NCBI GenBank assembly: GCA_900770345.1
Contig: CAAGKF010000185.1
Span: 1 to 64,000 of the forward strand
Origin: Lachnospiraceae bacterium
GTDB lineage: Bacteria > Bacillota > Clostridia > Lachnospirales > Lachnospiraceae
Length of the DNA: 64,000 nt
Reading direction: 5' to 3'
Shown here: positions 42,053 through 50,935 of the stretch, one piece after another
How the letters are laid out: every line of letters begins with the position of its first letter
Numbering within the stretch: position 1 is the stretch's first letter
The notes under the pieces: model-generated
Told to the model about the DNA's origin: nothing
The model's database searches: none
What the model saw: only the letters and a program-made list of their open reading frames with translations
Program-made: the position numbers and the translations under genes

Positions 42053-42096
42053 AAAAGTTGTCCTCCGGTTTATATTACCATAAGTTTTTCAGGCTG

Positions 42097-43392
42097 TCAT
42101 CTTAAGATTTTCAAAACTCCGTCATCCAGAAGCTGCTGCAGAGATTTCATAATGCCCAGCTTTGCATGATACCAGGTAAGACCTCCCTGGAAATAGACCG
42201 CATAAGGCGGTTTGATCGGTCCGTCAGCACTGAGCTCAATGGAAGATCCCTGAACAAAGGCGCCGGCTGCCATAATTACCTGGCTGTCATAGCCCGGCAT
42301 ATCCCAGGGTTCCGGAGTGACAAAGCTGTCCACCGGCGCAGCCGCCTGGATACCCTTGCAGAAAGCAATAACTCCCTCCGGTGTACCGAAGGTAATGGCC
42401 TGAATAATATCATGGCGTGATTCACTTCCATCAGGAACAACAGAAAATCCCAGACGCTCGTAGATATTAGCCGCAAAAATAGCGCCCTTTAAAGCACCGG
42501 CCACTACCACAGGAGACAAAAACAGTCCCTGATACAGCTGCTGGTTGATCCCCAGACTGGCTCCCACTTCTTTTCCAAGCCCGGGAGCACTTAAGCGGTA
42601 GGAAGCCCGGTCTACGCAGTCCTTCCGCCCCACAATATAACCGCCGATGGGCGCCAGCCCTCCTCCCGGATTTTTGATCAGTGATCCTACGATCATATCG
42701 GCTCCCACATCGGTGGGCTCGATGGTTTCCACAAACTCACCGTAGCAGTTGTCCACCATACAGATAACATCCGGTTTGAGCTTCTTAACAAAAGAGATCA
42801 GCTCACCGATCCTGTTTACGGAAAAGGTCGGCCGGGGATCATAACCCTTTGAGCGCTGGATCGTCACCAGCTTGGTGCGCTCGTTGATCGCCTTTGCGAT
42901 ATTGTCATAATCAAAGCTGCCGTCCTTAAGCAGATCCACCTGACGGTAGGAGACGCCGTATTCCTTTAAGGAACCCACAGAGTCACGGATACCGATTACT
43001 TCCTCCAGCGTATCATAAGGCTTTCCCACCGGTGACAAAAGCTCATCCCCCGGACGGAGATTGCCGGAAAGAGCAACATGCAGAGCATGGGTTCCGCTGA
43101 TCAGCTGGGGACGGACCAGCGCACTTTCGCCGTGGAATACACTGGCATATACGTCCTCCAAAGTATCTCTCCCCAGATCATTGTAGCCGTAGCCGGTAGT
43201 GGCAGCAAAATGGATATCGCTTACCCGGTTGTCCTGCATGGCTTTTATAACCTTTAACTGATTATATTCGGCACGTTCATCGATCTCACGAAAACGGCTT
43301 TTTAATTTTTCTTCTGTCTCAGCTGCAAACTCCAGGACCTGTCTGCTGATGCCCAGGGATTCATACATCTGATCCAATAACTGATGTTCCAT
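42097..43392 (-). CDS. Methionine gamma-lyase family PLP enzyme (aluminium-resistance family)
   Basis: 431 aa from ATG 43392, preceded by GGAGAG. Fold-type I PLP enzyme of PF06838: TTGYGYNDLGRDTLEDVYA, RPQLISGTHALHVALSGNL, VDNCYGEFVE, and the Schiff-base lysine in GSLIKNPGGGLAP. True substrate is uncertain; C-S lyase activity on methionine or cysteine derivatives is assumed from the family. It sits behind miaA, as in many Firmicutes. Confidence 0.9.
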   Translation of the reverse strand: MEHQLLDQMYESLGISRQVLEFAAETEEKLKSRFREIDERAEYNQLKVIKAMQDNRVSDIHFAATTGYGYNDLGRDTLEDVYASVFHGESALVRPQLISGTHALHVALSGNLRPGDELLSPVGKPYDTLEEVIGIRDSVGSLKEYGVSYRQVDLLKDGSFDYDNIAKAINERTKLVTIQRSKGYDPRPTFSVNRIGELISFVKKLKPDVICMVDNCYGEFVETIEPTDVGADMIVGSLIKNPGGGLAPIGGYIVGRKDCVDRASYRLSAPGLGKEVGASLGINQQLYQGLFLSPVVVAGALKGAIFAANIYERLGFSVVPDGSESRHDIIQAITFGTPEGVIAFCKGIQAAAPVDSFVTPEPWDMPGYDSQVIMAAGAFVQGSSIELSADGPIKPPYAVYFQGGLTWYHAKLGIMKSLQQLLDDGVLKILR

Positions 43393-43436
43393 TGTTTTAT
43401 CTCTCCATAATCCTATATTGAAATTTCTGCAGCCGT

Positions 43437-44414
43437 TCATGGCTGAACAGTTACAGATTTTAGCATGATTCCGGCCCTTTCGCAATCCTCTAATATCCTT
43501 TGAAGCACACGATCTGTGTCAAAATCAAATTCCGGCAGATTCAGCCATGTCACGTCACGCTCCCGTTTAAACCAGGTAAGCTGACGCTTTGCAAAGTGTC
43601 TGGTATCCCGCTTCAGCACATAGACGGCCTCCTCCAGGCTGCAGCTGCCGTTGAGATAATCCAGGATTTCCTTATATCCAAGCCCCTGCATGGAGGTTTG
43701 TCCCCGATGACAGCCCATCTCCTTTAACCTTCTTACCTCATCTGTCAGCCCCTGCTCCATCATCAGATCAACCCTGCGGTCAATGCGTTCATAAAGGAGG
43801 GCGCGGTCTGTATTGATCACATAATAGAGGAAATTATATGGTGATTCCTTAAGACGCATTTCAGCATTATGCCGTGAGATTTTCTCTCCTGTCTGACGGA
43901 AATATTCTATGGCACGGATCACCCGTTTCACATTATTTGCATGGATCTGCTCCGCTGCTTCCGGATCCACCTCTTTTAACATATCATGAAGCAGAGCCGG
44001 AGCCCTCTCCCCCGCGCTCTCAGCCAGAGCCTCCAGCTCCCGGCGTATGGGAGAACCTTCCTCGTTTTCTTTAAAATCAATGTCATATAAAAGGGCCTGA
44101 ATATAAAATCCGGTTCCCCCTGCAATAATAGGAATACGGCCGCGGCCGTAAATATCCTCCAGCGCCTGCTTTGCCATCGTCTGAAAAGTAACTACGTTAA
44201 AATCCTGGTCCGGCTCCAGAACATCAATCAGATGATGGGGGACACCCTCCATCTCCTCCGGTGTAACCTTTGCAGAACCGATATCCATATGTCGATACAC
44301 CTGCATGGAATCGGCACTTATGATCTCTCCGTCCAGGGTCTTTGCCAGACGGATGGACAAAGCTGTTTTTCCCACTGCCGTGGGACCGGTCAAAATAATC
44401 AGTGGCTGTTTCAT
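43437..44414 (-). CDS. miaA: tRNA dimethylallyltransferase
   Basis: 325 aa. P-loop GPTAVGKTALSIRLAK at residues 9-24; ISADSMQVYRHMDIGSAKVT; HHLIDVLEPDQDFNVVTF; and AGGTGFYIQALLYDIDF. It prenylates A37 of tRNAs reading UNN codons. mutL ends 9 bp upstream, the conserved mutL-miaA order. Confidence 0.97.
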   Translation of the reverse strand: MKQPLIILTGPTAVGKTALSIRLAKTLDGEIISADSMQVYRHMDIGSAKVTPEEMEGVPHHLIDVLEPDQDFNVVTFQTMAKQALEDIYGRGRIPIIAGGTGFYIQALLYDIDFKENEEGSPIRRELEALAESAGERAPALLHDMLKEVDPEAAEQIHANNVKRVIRAIEYFRQTGEKISRHNAEMRLKESPYNFLYYVINTDRALLYERIDRRVDLMMEQGLTDEVRRLKEMGCHRGQTSMQGLGYKEILDYLNGSCSLEEAVYVLKRDTRHFAKRQLTWFKRERDVTWLNLPEFDFDTDRVLQRILEDCERAGIMLKSVTVQP

Positions 44415-44423
44415 AAACTGCTC

Positions 44424-46385
44424 CTAAACAATACGTTTAAATTTCTTTTCCAGTTCATATCTGCTCATGGATATGATGGTAGGCCTTCCATGAGGGCAGG
44501 CATAGGGATTGTCCAGTGTAAGAAGCTGGTCGATCAGCTCATTGGCCTCAGCTGCAGACATCGTATGGCGGCCTTTTACCGCGGCCTTACAGGACATAGA
44601 CGCCACCTTTTCATAAATGATATCCGGTTTGCGGATGTCCGTATCCTCCGACAGCCCGTCGATCATTTCCAACAGCAGTTCCTTTCTGGCAATAGAAAAC
44701 AGGTTGGAGGGAACGCCGCGGACTGCATATTCTCTTCCGCCGAAGGGCTCTATCTCAAATCCCATCCCTGTAAAATAATTGATATATTTTTCCAGCAGCA
44801 GTTCTTCATTCATATTCAGCGTCAGAATAACAGGAGGGTCCACCATCTGCGTATCAAACTGCCGTGTCTGAAGGGATTTCATTGTCTTTTCGTACAGTAC
44901 CTTTTCATGAGCCGCATGCTGATCAATGATAAACAGCTGATCATTGTACTCAACCATCCAGTAAGTGTCAAACAGCTGGCCGATCAGCTTGTGCTTCAGA
45001 CGGGATCTGGGATCCAGAAGCTTCCCCTCAAACAGATCCAGCTGCCGTGCTTCTTCTTTTGCAGGATGGACCGGCTCCGGCATACTTTGTACCGCAGCAG
45101 CCGTTTCCTCTCTCTTTTCCCTCAGCCACCGGGGCATCAGGTTATTTACAAGCGAAGGCTTGGGAGACGGTGTCTGACTGTAGCTGACCGGAGGCCTGCC
45201 TGCTTCGGCTGCTGTGCTGCCCGCTGTTCCGCTGCCTGCTGCCATACCGCTGCCCGCCGCGCTGCTTCCCGCCAGCGCTTTCTTCCTTTGCACCTCAAAA
45301 GGTTCCGGTCTGGGAGACAGGCGTTTAAGAAGCTCCTGCTCTTTTGCCTGTGCTTCCTTTTCCTTCTTCTCCTCCAGTTCTACCTGCGGAATCAGCTCCC
45401 TGTGGCACAGCGCCTGCTCAACCGCACGCAGAACGGTTCCATATACCCTTTCTCCGTCGGCAAAACGCAGTTCCATCTTCGTAGGATGCACATTTACATC
45501 CAGAGTCTGGGGCTCGATTGTAAAATGCAGCATGGTAAACGGATATTTGTGCTGCATCATAAATGGCTTGTAAGCCTCCTCTATAGCCCGTGCAACGATA
45601 TTGCTCTTTATATACCTTCCGTTTATAAAGTAATTCTCATAATTCCGATTGGATCGGGCGATCACCGGTTTTCCGATATATCCCTGTACCTGAACAGGGC
45701 CCTCGTTTAAATTTACTTCCAGAAGATTTCCGGCGATCTCCCGGCCGAATACCGTATAGATCAGATCCTTTAAATTGCTGTTTCCGGAAGTATAAAGCTT
45801 GTTCTGATTATTCTGGATAAAACGAATGGAAATATCCGGATGAGACAAAGCAATCTTTTCCACCAGCGCAGCCACATGAGCCCCTTCTGTCATGGGAGTC
45901 TTTAAAAATTTTTTCCTGGCCGGCGTATTGTAAAACAGATTTCTGGCAATGATCGTAGTTCCGTCAGGAGCCCCCACCTCCTCCAGGCTTTTCTCCTTAC
46001 CGCCTTCTATCTGATATCTGCTGCCGGTCAGACTGCCGGCTGTTTTGGAAATCAGCTCTACCTGAGCAACAGCGGCAATACTGGCCAGTGCCTCACCTCG
46101 AAAGCCCAGAGAAGAAACTGTGAAGAGATCTTCCACTGAACGGATTTTGCTGGTAGCATGGCGCAGAAAGGCCATAGGAATCTGATCTTTGGAAATACCA
46201 AAACCGTTATCTGTCACCCGAATCAGCTCGCAGCCGCCCTCTCTGATTTCAACGGTCACTGCAGTAGCCCTGGCATCAATGGCATTTTCCAGAAGTTCCT
46301 TTACCACCGAGGCAGGGCGCTCAATCACCTCGCCGGCAGCGATTTTATTGATCGTATTCTGGTCTAAAACTGTTATGGTCGGCAT
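44424..46385 (-). CDS. mutL: DNA mismatch repair endonuclease MutL
   Basis: 653 aa. GHKL ATPase N-terminus (IAAGEVIERPASVVKELLENA, IDARA, DNGFGI, FRGEALASI). A low-complexity Ala/Gly/Ser linker lies at about 370-400. The C-terminal nuclease motif DQHAAHEKVLYE is present, as expected for organisms without MutH, together with the ACPHGRPT zinc-site element. mutS, usually just upstream, is missing here; rimM precedes instead. Confidence 0.96.
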   Translation of the reverse strand: MPTITVLDQNTINKIAAGEVIERPASVVKELLENAIDARATAVTVEIREGGCELIRVTDNGFGISKDQIPMAFLRHATSKIRSVEDLFTVSSLGFRGEALASIAAVAQVELISKTAGSLTGSRYQIEGGKEKSLEEVGAPDGTTIIARNLFYNTPARKKFLKTPMTEGAHVAALVEKIALSHPDISIRFIQNNQNKLYTSGNSNLKDLIYTVFGREIAGNLLEVNLNEGPVQVQGYIGKPVIARSNRNYENYFINGRYIKSNIVARAIEEAYKPFMMQHKYPFTMLHFTIEPQTLDVNVHPTKMELRFADGERVYGTVLRAVEQALCHRELIPQVELEEKKEKEAQAKEQELLKRLSPRPEPFEVQRKKALAGSSAAGSGMAAGSGTAGSTAAEAGRPPVSYSQTPSPKPSLVNNLMPRWLREKREETAAAVQSMPEPVHPAKEEARQLDLFEGKLLDPRSRLKHKLIGQLFDTYWMVEYNDQLFIIDQHAAHEKVLYEKTMKSLQTRQFDTQMVDPPVILTLNMNEELLLEKYINYFTGMGFEIEPFGGREYAVRGVPSNLFSIARKELLLEMIDGLSEDTDIRKPDIIYEKVASMSCKAAVKGRHTMSAAEANELIDQLLTLDNPYACPHGRPTIISMSRYELEKKFKRIV

Positions 46386-46415
46386 ACCATTTCCCTCTTT
46401 TCTGCAAAACAGCTG

Positions 46416-46928
46416 TTACAGATCCATCAGACCGTCCAGCACATGGACTGTCATAAGGCCGCCTTCGATATCCACATTCAGGATGCAGTCCTTGATTGCC
46501 GGCAGCATCAGTTCCTTTCCATCCGCCATTTCCACCACGTACACATCGTTGGCGCCGGTTTCCAGAACATCTTTCATAACACCAATACTGGTGCCTTTCT
46601 CATCCACCACCCGGAGTCCAATCAGGTCTGTAATGAAATATTCATCGGGAGCCAGCTTCACTGCCTGTTCTCTGGTGATCAGAAGATCCTTCTGCCGGTA
46701 GATCTCCACATCATTTATATTATCATAGCCCTTAAACTTGAGAATTACCATATTTTTAAAAAATTTCACATTTTCAATGGAAAGAGGGATACGTTCTTTT
46801 CCGGTATCCAGTATAACTTCCTTTAACTTTTTAAAACGGCGGGCATCATCTGTAGTTGGGAATACTTTCACTTCTCCTCTTACTCCGTGAGTTGAGGTGA
46901 TCACACCTACTCTCAGTAATTTCTCCAT
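46416..46928 (-). CDS. rimM: 16S rRNA processing protein RimM
   Basis: 170 aa. N-terminal RimM beta-barrel (LRVGVITSTHGVRGEVKVFP) and C-terminal PRC barrel (ITDLIGLRVVDEKGTSIG, GANDVYVVEMADGKELMLPA). It binds S19 and matures the 30S head. The expected trmD-rplS do not follow; mutL does. A terminator-like hairpin separates it from khpA. Confidence 0.95.
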   Translation of the reverse strand: MEKLLRVGVITSTHGVRGEVKVFPTTDDARRFKKLKEVILDTGKERIPLSIENVKFFKNMVILKFKGYDNINDVEIYRQKDLLITREQAVKLAPDEYFITDLIGLRVVDEKGTSIGVMKDVLETGANDVYVVEMADGKELMLPAIKDCILNVDIEGGLMTVHVLDGLMDL

Positions 46929-46969
46929 GGAATTTCTGTTCCTTTCTGAATAGTAAACGTTCTGACAGG

Positions 46970-47023
46970 AAAAAAAGAGCCCGGCTCCCCGGACTCTCCT
47001 GCCGCCGGCCCAGGGGCCGACGG
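46970..47023 (-). terminator. Tandem hairpins between khpA and rimM
   Basis: On the minus strand GAG-t-CCGG (46996-46989) pairs with CCGG-g-CTC (46984-46977), followed by seven T: a full intrinsic terminator. Just ahead is a second hairpin, GTCGGCCCC/GGGCCGGC type (47023-47003). Since rimM follows in the same direction, this may act as an attenuator setting rimM-mutL below rpsP-khpA. Confidence 0.75.
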
Positions 47024-47035
47024 TTGTTTCATTGA

Positions 47036-47263
47036 TTACTGAATCTCAACGATTACTTTTTTGTCTTCCTTGGATGCAGCGGCCTTGACTACAGAACGGA
47101 TTGCCTTGGCGATCCTGCCCTGTTTGCCGATGACCTTACCCATATCAGCGGGAGCTACCTTAAGCTCAATCAAAGTATCTTCGCCTTTCATTGATTCGGT
47201 AACAACAACATCATCTGGATTATCAACCAGTGCTTTCGCAATCACTTCGACTAATTCTCTCAT
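47036..47263 (-). CDS. khpA: KhpA, KH-domain RNA-binding protein
   Basis: 75 aa, one KH domain with the GxxG loop in GKVIGKQGRIAKAIRSVVKA. KhpA pairs with KhpB/Jag to regulate cell elongation and sRNA biology in Firmicutes. The position behind rpsP is conserved. Confidence 0.95.
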   Translation of the reverse strand: MRELVEVIAKALVDNPDDVVVTESMKGEDTLIELKVAPADMGKVIGKQGRIAKAIRSVVKAAASKEDKKVIVEIQ

Positions 47264-47283
47264 TATAACACCTCTTTAAATGA

Positions 47284-47526
47284 TTACTGAATGCCGGCGA
47301 TCTTTAAGAGCTTTCCAACTGTTTCTGTTGGCTGTGCACCTGTTGCTAACCACTTCTTGGTTGCTTCCTCATCAAACTTGATTACGCTTGGATCCTTGGT
47401 AGGATCATAATAACCAACTTCTTCGATAAATCTTCCATCTCTTGGGGATCTGGAATCAGCAACTACGATTCTATAGAAAGGAGCCTTCTTCTGACCCATT
47501 CTTCTTAATCTCATCTTTACTGCCAT
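47284..47526 (-). CDS. rpsP: 30S ribosomal protein S16
   Basis: 80 aa starting MAVKMRLRRMGQKKAPFYRI, followed by VADSRSPRDGRFIEEVGYYD: canonical S16. GGAGG precedes the ATG. It lies between ffh and khpA, the Firmicute order. Confidence 0.98.
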   Translation of the reverse strand: MAVKMRLRRMGQKKAPFYRIVVADSRSPRDGRFIEEVGYYDPTKDPSVIKFDEEATKKWLATGAQPTETVGKLLKIAGIQ

Positions 47527-47597
47527 GTTGATTTCACCTCCTTATATCTGTTTTTATATTAGGCATACAGGAAATCCTGTCTGACTAGCTTAACTCA

Positions 47598-48977
47598 TTA
47601 AAAGGGAAATTTCATTTTGCCGCCCATCAGGCCGCCGAGACCTCCCAGTCCGCCCAGACCTTTGCGCTTTCCGCCCATAAGTCCCGGCATCTGCTTCATC
47701 ATCTTTTTCATCTGATCGAACTGCTTTACCAGACGATTAACTTCACTTACATCCACTCCGGCTCCCTTTGCGATCCGCTGTTTTCTCGACGGATTCATAA
47801 GGCCCGGATTGGCCCGCTCTTCCTTTGTCATAGAAAGAATAATGGACTCCACACGGCGCATGGAACGCTCGCCCTCATCCATATCCACGCCGGACAGCTG
47901 GCTTCCTACGCCGGGCATCATGGACAAAATACTTCCCATACCGCCCATCTTTTTGATCTGCTGCATCTGGCTCAAAAAGTCGTTGTAATCAAACTCCGCT
48001 TTTTTCAGCTTCTGCGTCAGGGCCTTCGCCTGTTCTTCATCCACTTCCGCAGCCGCCTTCTCGATCAGAGACTGGATATCGCCCATTCCCAGGATTCTGG
48101 AGGCCATACGGTCAGGATAGAACTGTTCCAGATCGGACAGCTTCTCACCCATACCGATGTACAGGATCGGTTTCCCTGTGACAGCCCGGATAGAAAGAGC
48201 CGCGCCGCCTCGTGTATCACCGTCCAGCTTTGTAAGGATCACGCCGTCAATGCCGATCTTGTCATTAAAGGTACCTGCTACGTTGACAGCATCCTGTCCG
48301 GTCATGGCATCAACCACCAGGATTGTCTGGCATACATTCACAGACGTCTTGATCTCAACCAGCTCATCCATCATACTCTCATCAATATGAAGACGTCCGG
48401 CCGTATCCAGAATAACTACATTCATGCCGTTCCTGGAAGCATGTTCGACAGCTGCTTTCGCAATATCCACAGGTTTTATCTTGTTTCCCATGGAAAATAC
48501 GGGAACACCTACTCTGTCACCGTTGATCTGCAGCTGCTCGATCGCTGCGGGTCGGTATACGTCACAGGCTGCCAGCAGAGGTTTTCTGCCCTTAGCCTTC
48601 ATCTTTCCGGCAATCTTGGCCGTCGTGGTCGTCTTGCCGGCTCCCTGAAGACCTGCCATCATAATGACAGTGATCTCATTGGACGGTTTTAAAGCAATCT
48701 CTGTAGTTTCAGACCCCATAAGCCGAACCAGTTCTTCCGTCACGATCTTGATAACGGTCTGACCAGGTGTCAGACTTCCGAAGACATCTTCGCCTACCGC
48801 CCGTTCCTGAACGGAGCTGATAAACTGCTTGACAACCTTAAAGCTTACATCGGCTTCCAGCAAAGCCATCTTAACTTCTTTCAAAGCCGCCTTTACATCG
48901 GCTTCCGTCAGACGTCCCTTGCCGCGCAGGTTTTTAAATATATTCTGTAATTTGTCGGATAAGCTTTCAAAAGCCAT
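47598..48977 (-). CDS. ffh: Signal recognition particle GTPase Ffh
   Basis: 459 aa. N domain, G domain with P-loop GLQGAGKTTTTAKIAG, DTAGRLHID and TKLDGDTRGGAALS, then the Met-rich M domain (QMQQIKKMGG, RKQRIAKGAGVDVSEVNRL, MKKMMKQMPGLMGGKRKG). The SRP RNA gene is not in the window. Follows ylxM by 27 bp. Confidence 0.98.
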   Translation of the reverse strand: MAFESLSDKLQNIFKNLRGKGRLTEADVKAALKEVKMALLEADVSFKVVKQFISSVQERAVGEDVFGSLTPGQTVIKIVTEELVRLMGSETTEIALKPSNEITVIMMAGLQGAGKTTTTAKIAGKMKAKGRKPLLAACDVYRPAAIEQLQINGDRVGVPVFSMGNKIKPVDIAKAAVEHASRNGMNVVILDTAGRLHIDESMMDELVEIKTSVNVCQTILVVDAMTGQDAVNVAGTFNDKIGIDGVILTKLDGDTRGGAALSIRAVTGKPILYIGMGEKLSDLEQFYPDRMASRILGMGDIQSLIEKAAAEVDEEQAKALTQKLKKAEFDYNDFLSQMQQIKKMGGMGSILSMMPGVGSQLSGVDMDEGERSMRRVESIILSMTKEERANPGLMNPSRKQRIAKGAGVDVSEVNRLVKQFDQMKKMMKQMPGLMGGKRKGLGGLGGLGGLMGGKMKFPF

Positions 48978-49004
48978 GAATACCTCCCAAAGGCTCTGCC
49001 GTCG

Positions 49005-49349
49005 CTACAGCGTACCGGTGATCTGCCCTGACAATTCCCGAATCTGCTCAATCAAAGCCATATCTCTGGTGCCGGCATACTCGTCAGCCAGACTTTCGAT
49101 CCGTTCCACCATCTCACGGATGGTCATGAACTTTGCAACCAGATGAAGCTTTGCTTCATATTCCTCCAGGATTTTGTCACAGCGGCGGATCAGATCATGA
49201 ACTCCCTGACGGCTGATCCCCTGCTCTCTTGCGATCTCGCTGGGGGACATATCATTAAAGACTACGTCTTCATATATGCGCCGCTGGTGCTCCGTCAGCA
49301 GTTCTCCATAAAAATCATACAGCAAACCCTGTTCCACAATCTTTTCCAT
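49005..49349 (-). CDS. ylxM: YlxM-family putative DNA-binding protein
   Basis: 114 aa from ATG 49349, preceded by AGGTGG. Sigma-like helix-turn-helix: LLTEHQRRIYEDVVFNDMSP, SEIAREQGISRQGVHDLIRR, then a helical tail. YlxM lies ahead of ffh in Firmicutes and affects SRP function in streptococci. First gene of the ylxM-ffh-rpsP-khpA transcript. Confidence 0.92.
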   Translation of the reverse strand: MEKIVEQGLLYDFYGELLTEHQRRIYEDVVFNDMSPSEIAREQGISRQGVHDLIRRCDKILEEYEAKLHLVAKFMTIREMVERIESLADEYAGTRDMALIEQIRELSGQITGTL

Positions 49350-49365
49350 TTCAACCACCTGAGCT

Positions 49366-49394
49366 ATCATACACGATAGAGCCAGAGTTGTCAA
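49366..49394 (-). promoter_or_regulatory. Promoter of the ylxM-ffh operon
   Basis: Minus strand TTGACA (49394-49389), 17 bp, TATGAT (49371-49366). An inverted repeat TCAAGT/ACTTGA (49391-49408 region) overlaps the -35. Confidence 0.8.
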
Positions 49395-49400
49395 GTGTTT

Positions 49401-50909
49401 TTACTTGACGTTTTGAATTTTTTTGATTTCATCCAGAGCTTCCTTGTGAAGCACCAGATTTTCCGTAAGAGGATTGATGACAATGCCGTCCTCTCCGGCT
49501 ATGCGCATGCCTTCCTTCAGGCCAAATACCATACAGCTCCATTCTTCCTTGCGGTAAGCCTTCTGGAACTCAGGCCAGTCTGTAAACATGGGAAGAAACA
49601 GCTTCTTTCCTTTTGTTTCAATTTTGGGGAAGCTCATGGTTCCTCCCTGGTTCAGACGGATCACGTTCTCACCCTGAGCCAGTTTTCCTCCCTGATATTT
49701 CATTGGTACCAGAAGTCTGCACTTTAAAAGCTCTCCGATCATAGCCTCCTTCTTGACCTTCAGGTTCTCCTCCCTTTCCGGATAGGTTACAAGCCATCTG
49801 GCCTCCTCCAGGAAGGTAGCCACTGCAAAACGCAGGGACGGATTTGCCACAGGCACTGTCGGCCCCTTGTATTTTTCAAAATCAGGAGCAGGTGACAATG
49901 CCTCCCGGTCTACAAGAAACTTGTAGCCGCCGTTGTCCACCAGAATGCGTTCCATTCCCAGATAGTACATCCAGGAAAACAGGCCGAGACCTCCGGGAAG
50001 ACCGGAATCCCCTCTTTTGATTTCCTGTACATGAAGCTTATGGAACTGAGTCTTGTAAAATTCCATGGATTTCTCCGCCAGTTCCCTCCCGGAATATACT
50101 TCCGCGGTATTTCCGATAACAAAAGGCAGATTGGTAGCTTCATCGATCAGTACATATAAGGAAGGAGCTTTTTTCAGTTTACCCAGAATAGCCTCATAAA
50201 GAGTTTTTCCCTTTTTCTCATAATCAGCAATCGGAGACTGGCTGTGGAAATGCTTTAAGGTTCCTAAAAGGAAAATAGCCTCCGGAATTGTCAGCGGATC
50301 CAGCATCGGTCCGGTGATCTCCTTCCGGAACAGGATTCCGGCCAGCTCGCGTTCGCGCTCACGTCCCAATGGTCCGGCAGAAGCCGCCCTGCTTTTCTGT
50401 GCTGTCTGCTTTTCCGCAGATTCCTGCTCTGATTTTTCCGCACCCTCCTGCGCCTGCTCTTCCGGCTTCTTTTCGCCGGTATTTCCCTCTGCTTGCGCAG
50501 CCTGAGCCATGGAGACTTCCTCTTCAGCCTGAGCTTCCTGCTGCTTTTTATATTCCATCAGACGGTCAAGCAGTTCTTCTGTCTCCGGTACCAGAGAACC
50601 GTCCACAGGGATCTGTTCCTTCGTCACGTTGCCCAGCTTTAAGCCGTAGTGATTGCCGTAGGTTCCCTTATTGTCAGAGGTGGCGATCTTCATCAGCTTG
50701 GTTCCCTGTTCAATGCCTTCAATCCGGCAGCGCAGAACAGGCGTTCCCTCTTCATTCAGGCAGACCGCCATGACGCCCGGTGAAAAACGTCCCCTTTTCA
50801 GCCTTCCGGAAGCTACGGCTCCGGCCTTATCCTTTAATGCGAATGTTTCTTCAATGATGAATTCGAATCCATCCTCCTTATGTTTCTTACCAAATGAAAA
50901 TAAACCCAT
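49401..50909 (-). CDS. SseB-like protein with N-terminal EF-Tu-domain-2-like barrel
   Basis: 502 aa in three parts. Residues about 14-105 look like a translation-factor domain 2 beta-barrel (FEFIIEETFALKDKAGAVAS, GRLKRGRFSPG, RCRIEGIEQGTKLMKIATSD). A charged A/E/Q-rich linker follows (about 110-190). The rest contains an SseB-like domain (LLVPMKYQGGKLAQGENVI, FPKIETKGKKLFLPMFTDWP). SseB-type domains are linked to cysteine/serine sensing and secretion accessory roles elsewhere; no function is known for this combination. GGAGGA precedes the ATG. It follows the sulfite/nitrite reductase by 26 bp, probably cotranscribed. Confidence 0.75.
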   Translation of the reverse strand: MGLFSFGKKHKEDGFEFIIEETFALKDKAGAVASGRLKRGRFSPGVMAVCLNEEGTPVLRCRIEGIEQGTKLMKIATSDNKGTYGNHYGLKLGNVTKEQIPVDGSLVPETEELLDRLMEYKKQQEAQAEEEVSMAQAAQAEGNTGEKKPEEQAQEGAEKSEQESAEKQTAQKSRAASAGPLGRERERELAGILFRKEITGPMLDPLTIPEAIFLLGTLKHFHSQSPIADYEKKGKTLYEAILGKLKKAPSLYVLIDEATNLPFVIGNTAEVYSGRELAEKSMEFYKTQFHKLHVQEIKRGDSGLPGGLGLFSWMYYLGMERILVDNGGYKFLVDREALSPAPDFEKYKGPTVPVANPSLRFAVATFLEEARWLVTYPEREENLKVKKEAMIGELLKCRLLVPMKYQGGKLAQGENVIRLNQGGTMSFPKIETKGKKLFLPMFTDWPEFQKAYRKEEWSCMVFGLKEGMRIAGEDGIVINPLTENLVLHKEALDEIKKIQNVK

Positions 50910-50935
50910 TGTGTCCTCCTGAACTGTTACAAATT

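Noticed and set aside
44232..45710. 492-codon plus-strand frame opposite miaA/mutL
   Set aside because: It lies antisense to two certain genes and looks like reverse-complement translation; no motif supports it.
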